Assembly (NCBI GenBank): GCA_021782675.1
Contig: JAJXUS010000171.1
Coordinates: 1-5,555, forward strand
Reading direction: 5' to 3'
Origin: Acidobacteriota bacterium
Lineage (GTDB): Bacteria; Acidobacteriota; Terriglobia; Terriglobales; Acidobacteriaceae
DNA length: 5,555 bases
A program made the translations under genes and the position numbers. Each line of letters opens with the position of its first letter. Position 1 is the stretch's first letter. Of the stretch, positions 1-5,555 are shown piece after piece. The notes below the pieces were generated by a model. It was not told where the DNA came from and did not search any database. It worked only from the letters and a program-made list of their open reading frames with translations.

Positions 1-1
1 C

Positions 2-934
2 CTCGCCAAGGTGGCGCACACGACGCATCCGGTGCTGATTCTGGGTGAAAGCGGCACCGGCAAAGAGATCGTCGCGCGGACCATCCACTACAACGGACCC
101 AACGCGAGTCATCCGTTCATCCCCATCGACTGTGGCTCGCTGGTGCCTTCGCTGATTGAGGGCGAGCTGTTCGGCTACGTGAAAGGGGCATTTCCGGGGG
201 CGAACCGCTCCAAGGAAGGACTTCTGGCGACGGCCGGGGCGGGAACGGTCTTTCTGGATGAAGTCGGCGAGCTGCCGCTCGATCTGCAGGCAAAGGTTCT
301 GCGGGCGCTGCAGGAAAAGGAGATTCGGCCGGTCGGATCGACCCAGCGGGTGCCGATCCGCGCCCGCGTTCTGGCAGCGACTCACCGCGACTTGAATGCA
401 ATGGTCGAGCAGGGCCGCTTCCGCAAAGACTTGTACTTCCGTCTGAACGTGGTCAACGTCAAGCTGCCGTCGCTGCGGGAGCGCGCCCAGGACATTCCAT
501 TACTGGCGGCGCACTTTCTGGAACGCCGCCGCCGCGAGACCGGGGTGCTGCACACCCTTAGCGACGATGTGCTGCGCGTGCTGGCGAGCTATGACTGGCC
601 GGGTAATGTGCGCGAACTCGAAAATACCATCGAGCGCGCGTGCACGCTCTCTTCCGGACCGATTCTGCATATGGGCGATCTGACCAGTCAACTGCAGGAA
701 CATCGTCTGCAGTCGCAGCGGACCTCCCATGCCGGGCCGCAGCCGGTGGCTGAGCCGGCGGCGGAGATTCTCACCATCGCCGAACTGGAGAAGCAGGCGA
801 TTCTGACGACGCTGCGCAATCTGCACGGCGACAAATTGACGGCGGCGCGGCTGCTGGGTATCGGCAAGACGACGCTCTACCGCAAGTTAAAGGAATACGG
901 AATTTCAGAGACGGCGGAATTCGATGGCGCATGA
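2..934 (+). CDS. Sigma-54-type (NtrC family) AAA+ transcription activator, 5'-truncated by the window edge
   Basis: Enhancer-binding transcription activator: an AAA+ ring that normally uses ATP to remodel RNA polymerase-sigma-54, plus a Fis-type DNA-binding tail. The frame is open to the left edge, so the GTG at 11 is internal and any N-terminal sensory domain is missing. Numbering from that Val: Walker A GESGTGKE 12-19; GAFTGA-loop equivalent GAFPGA 59-64; Walker B VFLDE 80-84; sensor I ATHRDL 123-128; arginine-finger segment FRKDLYFRLN 137-146; LRERAQDIPLL 155-165; sensor II WPGNVRELEN 196-205; then a Gln/Pro/Ala linker and a Fis-like helix-turn-helix (about 255-300, core AARLLGIGKTTLYRKLKEYGI). 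All ATPase motifs are intact; the oddity is Pro for the sigma-54-contacting Thr. The stop overlaps the next gene by 11 bases, suggesting co-expression. The family call is very secure; the target genes and signal are unknown. Confidence 0.96.
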   Translation, partial: LAKVAHTTHPVLILGESGTGKEIVARTIHYNGPNASHPFIPIDCGSLVPSLIEGELFGYVKGAFPGANRSKEGLLATAGAGTVFLDEVGELPLDLQAKVLRALQEKEIRPVGSTQRVPIRARVLAATHRDLNAMVEQGRFRKDLYFRLNVVNVKLPSLRERAQDIPLLAAHFLERRRRETGVLHTLSDDVLRVLASYDWPGNVRELENTIERACTLSSGPILHMGDLTSQLQEHRLQSQRTSHAGPQPVAEPAAEILTIAELEKQAILTTLRNLHGDKLTAARLLGIGKTTLYRKLKEYGISETAEFDGA

Positions 935-1502
935 AACCTCGGATGCCGTGCCGGCGGCGGGGCGGACCGCTGCAGTGGGTAAGGCGCGCCGCGCGGCGCT
1001 GGCCGGCGCGGTATTGCTGGTGACGGCAGGCAGCCTGGCAGAGAGCTGCGCGACGCTGCTGACCGGCCAGCTTGGTCTGGCCGTGGAACTGGCAGCGGGC
1101 CGCCGGCAGGCCCTGAGCGCGCTGCGGCGGCGGGAGTTCGCCGTGGTTGTCCTCGATGAAGGCATGGCCGAGTCTGACCCGGCGGGGGCCGAGGTGCTGT
1201 GGCAGCAGGCGGGCCTGGCCATTCCCGCGCAGGTCAACTTTGCTATCTCAGGATGCAATCGCGTCCTGCGGGAAGTGCGAAGCGCGATGCAGCGGCGGGA
1301 GCGGGAAGTTTCCCTGGCCATGCGGGCGGCCACGCGGGTACTGGAGGGAGAGATCAACACGGCGCTGACGTGTCTGCTGCTGGAGGCTGAGCTGGCGCTG
1401 CGGGAACCGGGGCTGCCGGCCGCGGCCACGGCCCGCATGACCCGGGTACTGCACCTGGCCGGCAATCTGCGGCAGCAGTTGCAAAGCCCCAGCGAATCGT
1501 GA
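924..1502 (+). CDS. Degenerate receiver-like protein with a DHp-like C-terminal helix, coupled to the sigma-54 activator
   Basis: 192 residues, not recognised as a named family. Residues about 27-122 read like a response-regulator receiver fold: strand AVLLVTAG (29-36) where a receiver would carry its acidic pair, then FAVVVLDEGM (72-81) with D78 at the phospho-acceptor position, IPAQVNFAIS (100-109) as the next strand, and a helix up to RSAMQRRERE. The acidic pair is absent (VTAG), so phosphorylation is doubtful. Residues about 127-187 are helical and resemble the kinase dimerisation (DHp) segment: GEINTALTCLLLEAELAL where kinases of the HDFNNLLT type have their histidine, which here is replaced by G142. 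No ATP-binding catalytic domain, signal peptide or membrane segment is seen. The ATG lies inside the activator's last codons in another frame, with only a weak purine stretch (GGCGGA) before it, so translation is probably coupled. Inferred role: a phosphorylation-independent adaptor or partner of the activator. The gene is likely real; its function is uncertain. Confidence 0.8.
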   Translation: MAHETSDAVPAAGRTAAVGKARRAALAGAVLLVTAGSLAESCATLLTGQLGLAVELAAGRRQALSALRRREFAVVVLDEGMAESDPAGAEVLWQQAGLAIPAQVNFAISGCNRVLREVRSAMQRREREVSLAMRAATRVLEGEINTALTCLLLEAELALREPGLPAAATARMTRVLHLAGNLRQQLQSPSES

Positions 1503-1553
1503 GCGCCGGGAATCCGGTGCGTTCCTGCCGGACCGCAGCAACCAGCCGCAAGT

Positions 1554-2789
1554 CTAGTGAATCGTCTTCATGCGCCGCGAGAGAAAATCCATCAGCAGGT
1601 ACTGGCCCAGCGTCTCCGGCGTGGTGAAGTAGGCCTTGCCGCGGCACATGGCCGAGACGCGCTGCACAAACGCGACCAGGCCGGGATCCGATGCCAGCAT
1701 GAAGGTGTTGATCATGATGTTCGACCGTTTGCAGCGCGCCACCTCTTCCAGGGTCTCTGCAACCACCAGCGGATCCAGCCCGAATGCATTTTTGTAAATG
1801 CGGCCATCGGGCAGCGTGAGCGCCGAGGGTTTGCCGTCGGTGATCATCACAATCTGCTTCATGTCTTTGCGTTCGCGGGCCAGCATGCGCTGCGCCAGCC
1901 GCAGGCCTTCGCGTGTGTTTGTGTAGTACGGGCCGACCTGCACCCGCGCCAGACGGCCGAGCGGTATTTCTTCCGCAGAATCGTGAAACAGCGCCAGCCC
2001 GAGCGTGTCGCCAGGGAACTGGGTGCGGATCAGATGCGCGAGCGCCATGGCCACGCGCTTGGCGGGCGTAAAGCGGTCCTCGCCGTAGAGGATCATCGAA
2101 TGGGAGCAGTCCAGCAGCACGACCGTAGCGCAGGAGCTCTGATACTCGCACTCATGCACGAAAAGGTCGCTGTATTCAAGATTCAGCGGCATGCTGAGTC
2201 CTTCGCGCGCAATGGCGGAGCCGAGCGTCGCCGCCGCGTCCAGGTTCAGCGTGTCGCCGAATGTGTACTGGCGGGAGCTGCCGCTGGTCTCGACGCCGGT
2301 CGCTGTATCGCGCGTGTCATGCCGTCCAAAGGACGCCCGGCCGAGCGAACCCAGCAGATCTTTGAGCGCGCGATAGCCGAGGAAGTCGAGACCCTTGTCG
2401 GTCACTTCAAAGCGCGCCTCCAGGGCCGGTCCCGCCTGTCCCGGAGTATCTGCCGGCTGGCTCGGTGGAGGCGCGTCGATGGAGATATAGTTCTCACGTT
2501 CCAGGCGCTGCATCAGGCGGTCCAGCAGTTCGTCCATCTGGCCCTGCTCGGCCATCTCAGCCAACTGCTGCTGCGTCGCTTCATCGAACAGGTCGCCGGA
2601 CTCCAGCGCATCGCGCAAAGCTTCGCGCAGCGCTTCGAGTGTTTGTTCAGGGTCCATCTCCTCAAATCGGTCCCACGGGGAGCGGAACCCGGAGTCGAGC
2701 AGGCGATCCGACAAGGCCTGCATCAGGCTTTCAAGGTCGAGATCGTCGGCCAGGTCGCCGTTGAACTTGGTGTAGCGCGTGCGTTTCAT
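1554..2789 (-). CDS. Cytoplasmic VWA (von Willebrand factor A) domain protein, partner of the MoxR-like ATPase
   Basis: 411 residues. The N-terminal half (about 1-130) is acidic and helix-rich, with many Leu, Glu and Gln. A linker follows, then a VWA domain from about 219 to the end. The metal-ion-dependent adhesion site is complete: DCSHS (D227, S229, S231), Thr in YYTNTREG (T290, perhaps T292) and ITDG (D318), so divalent-metal-dependent ligand binding is expected. There is no signal peptide or membrane helix, so it should be cytosolic, unlike Bat-type VWA proteins. The start MKRTRYTKF is preceded by GAGGAG only three bases upstream; the next in-frame Met would remove part of the conserved-looking N-terminus. 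It lies downstream of the AAA+ gene, the arrangement seen for COG1239/COG4867-like pairs (from memory, Rv0958/Rv0959 in Mycobacterium tuberculosis). Known for the class: VWA partners couple MoxR ATPases to clients. The client here is unknown. Confidence 0.93.
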   Translation of the reverse strand: MKRTRYTKFNGDLADDLDLESLMQALSDRLLDSGFRSPWDRFEEMDPEQTLEALREALRDALESGDLFDEATQQQLAEMAEQGQMDELLDRLMQRLERENYISIDAPPPSQPADTPGQAGPALEARFEVTDKGLDFLGYRALKDLLGSLGRASFGRHDTRDTATGVETSGSSRQYTFGDTLNLDAAATLGSAIAREGLSMPLNLEYSDLFVHECEYQSSCATVVLLDCSHSMILYGEDRFTPAKRVAMALAHLIRTQFPGDTLGLALFHDSAEEIPLGRLARVQVGPYYTNTREGLRLAQRMLARERKDMKQIVMITDGKPSALTLPDGRIYKNAFGLDPLVVAETLEEVARCKRSNIMINTFMLASDPGLVAFVQRVSAMCRGKAYFTTPETLGQYLLMDFLSRRMKTIH

Positions 2790-2909
2790 GTGCTCCTCGC
2801 CCGGCGCGCTGCCATTGACTGCTGGTTGCTGGCTGTTGCCTTTGCGGCTGCATTTCTTGTTGTCATTCCCGCAGGGAATCCGCTTTTGCCTGTCCTTGCC
2901 AGCGCACCC
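2790..2909. repeat. Biased AAA+/VWA intergenic spacer containing an ATTCCC-GCA-GGGAAT inverted repeat
   Basis: This 120-base spacer separates the AAA+ stop from the VWA start. At 2865-2879 lies a perfect inverted repeat with 6-base arms, ATTCCC (2865-2870) and GGGAAT (2874-2879), around GCA. On either side the plus strand is rich in T, G and C with reiterated GCTG/TTGC words (about 2818-2850 and 2881-2900). The TGTCATTCCC...GGGAATC wording resembles short dispersed intergenic repeats that I remember from acidobacterial genomes, but copy number cannot be judged from one window. No coding potential is convincing. In the minus-strand transcript the arms could form a short hairpin between the two cistrons, which might modulate processing or relative expression; the hairpin has no U-run, so it is not a canonical terminator. 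Confidence 0.5.
2793..2798 (-). promoter_or_regulatory. Shine-Dalgarno of the VWA gene (GAGGAG, short spacing)
   Basis: On the minus strand GAGGAG ends three bases (CAC) before the ATG at 2789. The match is strong but the spacing is shorter than the usual 5-9. It still fixes the start, because no better start-codon and SD combination exists nearby. Confidence 0.7.
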
Positions 2910-4433
2910 CTAGTTGTACATCTTGCGCGTTCGGCGCGGCGGCCACTCGTCCGGGTCTTCGCGCTCCATGCGGCGTTCCGCGTTCCGCTCTGGGCGCGCG
3001 GGTTTCTCCTGCGCCGTAAAAGCGCGCTCCTCATTGCGGCTGATGCGGCGATGCGCCACCATGCCTTCCAGAAGAAATTCCGCGGCAGAGACGATGCGCT
3101 CCGGCGCGTCGCGCTCGGTGATGCCCAGCGGTTTCAGTTTTTCCAGCAATCCCTGAATCTGCTTCAGCTCTTCGACCGCCGCCGCGGCCGGCAGTGCATC
3201 ATCCAGCCGAATGGAGCCGCCGAGGTTGAACCATTGCTCGATCTGCTGCGTCTTCACGTCGGGCAGCACTTCGTCGAACACCTGGGCGACTGCCTGCCGC
3301 ATCAGCTCGCGGATGACGGTCTCTGAGCCGCGCAGTTCGCCTTCGTACTCCAGCTCAATCTTGCCGGTGATGCCGGGCACGGCGTTGTACAGATCGCCGA
3401 TGCGGGGAACGGCCAGCGTCTCACCGTGGCTCAGGGCGCGGCGTTCTGCATTCGACAGGACCAGCTCCATGGTGCTGATCGGCAGCCGCTGACTGACGCC
3501 ACTGCGCCGGTCCACCTTCTTTTCCTCACGGGCGCGAAAGGCAATCTGCTCCACCACGGCCCGGATATAGGCCGGGATCTCCGTCTGCAGCAGCCCGCGG
3601 TCGGTCCATGCCTCCTGCTCAGTGATAGCGATGCCCTCAGCCACGGTCAGCGGGTAGTGTGTGCGAATCTCCGAGCCGATGCGGTCTTTGAGCGGAGTCA
3701 CGATCTTGCCGCGCGCGGTGTAGTCTTCCGGGTTGGCGCTGAAGACCATGGCCACGTCGAGCGCCAGCCGCACAGGGTAGCCCTTAATCTGCACGTCGCC
3801 CTCCTGCATGATGTTGAAGAGCGCGACCTGAATTTTTCCTGCCAGATCAGGCAGTTCATTTAGTGCGAAAATTCCGCGGTTGGCGCGGGGCAGCAGGCCA
3901 AAGTGGATATTCAGATCGTTCGATAGCTGCTCGCCAGAGCGGGCGGCTTTGATGGGGTCAAGATCGCCGATGAGGTCGGCCACGGTTACGTCCGGCGTGG
4001 CCAGTTTTTCCACGTAGCGCTCGTCGCGCGTGAGCCAGGCGATGGGCACCGCATCGCCGTCCCGGGACAGGCGCTCTCGGCAACCGCGGCAGAGCGGCGC
4101 ATAGGGGTTGTCGCGAATCTCGCAGCCCGCGATGCAGGGCACCTGCTCGTCCAGCAGTGTGGTCAGCGCCCGCAGAATGCGGCTCTTCGCCTGGCCGCGC
4201 AGGCCCAGCAGGATGAAGTTGTGGCGCGAAAGCACCGCGTTGACGATCTGCGGAATCACCGTGTCGTCATAGCCGACGATGCCGGCGAACAGCTCCTGGC
4301 GGGCGCGCAGGCGGGCGACCAGATTGGCCCGCATTTCATCTTTCACCGAGCGGTGAGCCAGGGTTTTCGGGCCAAAGCGCGCGTCGGCGCGCAGTTCACC
4401 AAGGGTTGCAGGGAGCTGAGTTGGTTTCGGCAT
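2910..4433 (-). CDS. MoxR/ChlI-like AAA+ ATPase (magnesium-chelatase-subunit-I-like) with a four-cysteine insert
   Basis: 507 residues. An AAA+ module follows a helical N-terminus. The P-loop is GLRGQAKS (77-84), with Ala where GxxxxGK[ST] has its second Gly. Between P-loop and Walker B is C100-x3-C104-x10-C115-x2-C118, a likely metal-binding knuckle. Walker B reads IFALNE (188-193), with Asn for the usual Asp but the catalytic Glu kept. Sensor I is SANPEDY (232-238) and the arginine-finger region PLKDRIGSE (247-255), followed by the THYPL segment typical of the family. The C-terminus is helical and ends in a charged, Arg/Glu-rich tail. Often annotated 'magnesium chelatase' or 'sigma-54-interacting protein', but no chlorophyll or cobalamin genes are nearby; a MoxR-type chaperone acting with the downstream VWA protein is more likely. 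The NE Walker B is, from memory, a trait of this COG1239-like group, so hydrolysis is probably retained. The start is fixed by a near-perfect SD. Confidence 0.93.
   Translation of the reverse strand: MPKPTQLPATLGELRADARFGPKTLAHRSVKDEMRANLVARLRARQELFAGIVGYDDTVIPQIVNAVLSRHNFILLGLRGQAKSRILRALTTLLDEQVPCIAGCEIRDNPYAPLCRGCRERLSRDGDAVPIAWLTRDERYVEKLATPDVTVADLIGDLDPIKAARSGEQLSNDLNIHFGLLPRANRGIFALNELPDLAGKIQVALFNIMQEGDVQIKGYPVRLALDVAMVFSANPEDYTARGKIVTPLKDRIGSEIRTHYPLTVAEGIAITEQEAWTDRGLLQTEIPAYIRAVVEQIAFRAREEKKVDRRSGVSQRLPISTMELVLSNAERRALSHGETLAVPRIGDLYNAVPGITGKIELEYEGELRGSETVIRELMRQAVAQVFDEVLPDVKTQQIEQWFNLGGSIRLDDALPAAAAVEELKQIQGLLEKLKPLGITERDAPERIVSAAEFLLEGMVAHRRISRNEERAFTAQEKPARPERNAERRMEREDPDEWPPRRTRKMYN
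4080..4136 (-). other. Putative zinc-binding Cys4 motif within the AAA+ ATPase
   Basis: Residues 100-118 of the ATPase contain C-x3-C-x10-C-x2-C, with ...IRDNPYAPLC... between the pairs. Pairing of two close cysteine couples is typical of zinc ribbons or knuckles. That it binds zinc is inference; an iron-sulfur or purely structural role is possible. Confidence 0.5.
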
Positions 4434-4439
4434 TAAAAG

Positions 4440-4447
4440 TCCTCCTT
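4440..4447 (-). promoter_or_regulatory. Shine-Dalgarno of the AAA+ ATPase gene (AAGGAGGA)
   Basis: Minus-strand AAGGAGGA lies six bases before the ATG at 4433. It is the strongest ribosome binding site in the window, which supports this start and suggests the ATPase is translated efficiently and independently of the upstream LON gene. Confidence 0.88.
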
Positions 4448-4478
4448 GGCCGAAGCGTGCTTTCTGTGGACTGGATGG

Positions 4479-4507
4479 ATAATACGATGCGCGAACCGGC
4501 GTGCCGG
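4479..4507 (-). promoter_or_regulatory. Possible internal promoter for the AAA+/VWA pair
   Basis: On the minus strand TATTAT (4484-4479) is one mismatch from the TATAAT -10 hexamer, in a locally AT-rich patch of an otherwise GC-rich region. Transcription would start near 4472 and give a leader of roughly 38 bases ahead of the strong SD. The -35 position (about 4502-4507, CCGGCA) is poor, so a housekeeping promoter would be weak or need an activator. The 75-base gap after the LON gene makes a separate promoter reasonable. Confidence 0.35.
4496..4507. repeat. CCGGC-GT-GCCGG palindrome just after the LON gene
   Basis: Perfect 5-base arms, CCGGC (4496-4500) and GCCGG (4503-4507), start one base beyond the LON stop codon. 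As RNA this gives at best a 4-bp stem with a 4-base loop and no U-run, so a terminator is doubtful. It covers the -35 position of the putative AAA+ promoter, which would suit an operator. The function is not established. Confidence 0.35.
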
Positions 4508-4508
4508 A

Positions 4509-5117
4509 CTACATAACGTGAGTGTTGCGTAAATTCAGGCGGCCGGCAGCGCCCAGGCGCAACTTGGGAAGAATCGCGTTATAGAAATCGATCAGCATCC
4601 GGGTGCGCTCCGCGTCGGACCGCTGATGCAGCAGCTCCTGCCGAAAATCCGTACCGACGGGCAGCGACGCGGCGAACAGATAGGCAACAGGATGATTCAG
4701 ATCAAGACCGGGAACAAAATCTGCTGATTCCTCTTCGCTCAACGCGACCATCTCAAGGTGAAGCGCCGCACACTGTTTGCGGGCCTCACGGCTTGCCTCC
4801 GGCCCCTCATCCGGCAGCAGATCCACCTCGGCCTCCAGAAAACTCCGGCTGTCATGCAGGGATTCAATCTCGAAGCGTTCGACGCCGCGGCACAGGATGT
4901 CGGACCGTCCGTCGGGATAGCGCCGGAGTACGGAGAGAATTTCCGCCGTGCATCCCACGACCGACATGCCATCGTGTGCGGCGCGCACCACGCCGAATGG
5001 GGCCTGCCGCCGCAGACACTCCGCTGTCATCTCCCTGTAACGCTCTTCAAAGATGTGCAGCGGAAGCAGGGCGCCCGGAAACAGGACGACATCCAGCGGA
5101 AATAGGGGGATTCTCAT
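4509..5117 (-). CDS. Stand-alone LON substrate-binding-domain protein (peptidase S16 lon-domain family)
   Basis: 202 residues. The protein starts directly with the hallmark of the Lon N-terminal domain: MRIPLFPLDVVLFPG, then LPLHIFEERYREM (about residues 1-30). It continues with the beta-rich core, VVGCTAEI and DGRSDILCRGVERFEIE, and a helical C-terminus with HPVAYLFAASLPV and a helix containing ERTRMLIDFYNAI. The ATPase and protease domains of Lon are absent, and the length matches known solo LON-domain proteins (COG2802-like). The domain binds unfolded or specific client proteins in Lon; in solo form its role is not settled. The start at 5117 was chosen because the family motif begins there; the same frame is open further upstream but is only a shadow of the TPR gene. 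Its SD is weak (CAGGCG), so coupling to the TPR gene 31 bases upstream is plausible. Confidence 0.94.
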   Translation of the reverse strand: MRIPLFPLDVVLFPGALLPLHIFEERYREMTAECLRRQAPFGVVRAAHDGMSVVGCTAEILSVLRRYPDGRSDILCRGVERFEIESLHDSRSFLEAEVDLLPDEGPEASREARKQCAALHLEMVALSEEESADFVPGLDLNHPVAYLFAASLPVGTDFRQELLHQRSDAERTRMLIDFYNAILPKLRLGAAGRLNLRNTHVM

Positions 5118-5148
5118 AGAGCGCCTGTCACTGGACGGGTGGAGACAA

Positions 5149-5475
5149 TCATTCCGCGTACCCTTCCACTTCCTCCAGCATGCCCTGCATCTCGCGCATG
5201 GCCCGGGCATTTTTCTCTGCCTGCGCGCAGGCGATGCCCTGCTGCAGGCGTTCCCGCGCTGCAGCCATTTCGCCCCGCTCCAGCAGGAGCTGCGCGGCCA
5301 TCTGATAGCCGGCGGTGTAGCCGGGCTGGCGTTCGCGCAACCGGTCAAACTCTTCCAGCGCCATCTGCAGGTTTCCCAGGCGCCGATATTCCATCGCCAG
5401 CCCGTATCGCGCGAAGGCGTCGTCGGGGTTGACCTCCAGCAACTGCTGGAACGTTGCAATGCGGTCGCCAGTCAT
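5149..5475 (-). CDS. Small TPR (tetratricopeptide repeat) protein
   Basis: 108 residues. Two tandem TPR units of about 34 residues are visible. The first is about 18-51, with DAFARYGLAMEYRRLGNLQ and then ALEEF and a closing Pro51. The second is about 52-85, with AGYQMAAQLLLERGEMAAARE. A final helix rich in Glu and Met (about 88-105) probably caps the array. No signal peptide or membrane segment is seen, so it should be a cytosolic scaffold for protein-protein contacts. The RYGLAMEY signature matches small TPR proteins I recall as common in Acidobacteria, without assigned function. An in-frame stop at 5508-5506 limits the start to the ATG at 5475; a purine-rich GAGAGG lies 11 bases upstream, a long spacing. 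It is the first gene of the minus-strand run visible here and precedes the LON gene. Confidence 0.9.
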   Translation of the reverse strand: MTGDRIATFQQLLEVNPDDAFARYGLAMEYRRLGNLQMALEEFDRLRERQPGYTAGYQMAAQLLLERGEMAAARERLQQGIACAQAEKNARAMREMQGMLEEVEGYAE

Positions 5476-5555
5476 CCGGGGAAGCGCCTCTCCATTCCGC
5501 TCTTTTCACATTACGGCTCCCGGGCAATGCTCCACAAGCAAATGAGCGGTGGAAG
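5476..5555. other. Region upstream of the TPR gene, no supported gene
   Basis: These 80 bases run to the window edge. On the minus strand they may hold the leader or promoter of the TPR gene, but no convincing -35/-10 pair is visible. Minus-strand frames are open for 13-15 codons from the edge before stopping, so the tail of a further upstream gene cannot be excluded. A seven-codon ORF (5495-5472) ends on the TPR start. Confidence 0.4.

Noticed and set aside
1513..1532. Possible terminator between the convergent blocks (TCCGG ... CCGGA)
   Set aside because: Only five solid pairs around a 10-base loop (two more G-T wobbles possible), and no T-run on either side. The 51-base convergent gap probably needs another termination mechanism, or the arms match by chance.
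1354..2151. 265-codon minus-strand frame overlapping the VWA gene
   Set aside because: It is a frame-shifted shadow of the VWA gene with Arg/Pro/Gly-rich composition and no motif. The VWA frame carries the intact metal site through the same region.
2786..3034. 82-codon minus-strand frame whose TGA overlaps the VWA ATG
   Set aside because: It starts inside the AAA+ gene in another frame, is Arg/Ala/Thr-rich and has no motif. The ATGA overlap looks accidental since the VWA gene has its own SD.
1557..3326. 589-codon plus-strand open frame
   Set aside because: It runs antisense across the VWA gene, the spacer and the end of the AAA+ gene. Its translation is Arg/Ala/His-rich without recognisable motifs, whereas the minus-strand genes have clear family signatures. 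Long antisense frames are expected at this GC content.
2910..4433. True magnesium chelatase subunit (BchI/ChlI)
   Set aside because: The resemblance is to the AAA+ core only. The P-loop and Walker B differ, a Cys4 insert is present, and no BchD/BchH or tetrapyrrole genes are adjacent.
5118..5459. N-terminal extension of the LON protein to 316 residues
   Set aside because: The extra 114 residues are an out-of-frame reading of the TPR gene (Trp/Arg/Ser/Cys-rich), and the LON family motif starts at the Met at 5117.

Overview
The window is a GC-rich, gene-dense stretch of bacterial chromosome carrying six protein-coding genes and no RNA gene, insertion sequence or CRISPR array that I can recognise. 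Gene content (a small TPR protein with an RYGLAMEY motif, a stand-alone LON-domain protein, a cytoplasmic AAA+/VWA pair, an NtrC-type regulator with a GAFPGA loop) and an intergenic tract with a TGTCATTCCC...GGGAAT palindrome remind me of Acidobacteriota, probably the Terriglobales/Acidobacteriaceae. That placement is inference from memory, not a search result.

Left part (about 1-1502, plus strand): the C-terminal two thirds of a sigma-54-type AAA+ transcription activator enters from the left edge. It overlaps by 11 bases a 192-residue protein that looks like a degenerate response-regulator receiver domain followed by a helical segment resembling a histidine-kinase dimerisation helix without the phospho-acceptor histidine. 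The two genes look translationally coupled and are probably one regulatory unit. The activator has proline in place of the sigma-54-contacting threonine of the GAFTGA loop.

Right part (1554-5475, all minus strand, so read right to left): TPR protein (5475-5149), LON substrate-binding-domain protein (5117-4509), MoxR/ChlI-like AAA+ ATPase (4433-2910), and a von Willebrand factor A protein with an intact metal site (2789-1554). The gaps are 31, 75 and 120 bases. The 75-base gap holds an excellent Shine-Dalgarno, a plausible -10 box and a small palindrome, so the AAA+/VWA pair may have its own promoter. The 120-base gap holds a perfect ATTCCC/GGGAAT inverted repeat in a compositionally biased tract.

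The two blocks converge at 1503-1553. The AAA+ ATPase and VWA protein most likely act together, as MoxR-VWA pairs generally do, in remodelling or metal-dependent maturation of an unknown client. The TPR and LON proteins upstream may be ordinary neighbours or accessory substrate-binding parts. The least understood elements are the degenerate receiver/DHp-like partner of the activator and the client of the AAA+/VWA pair.
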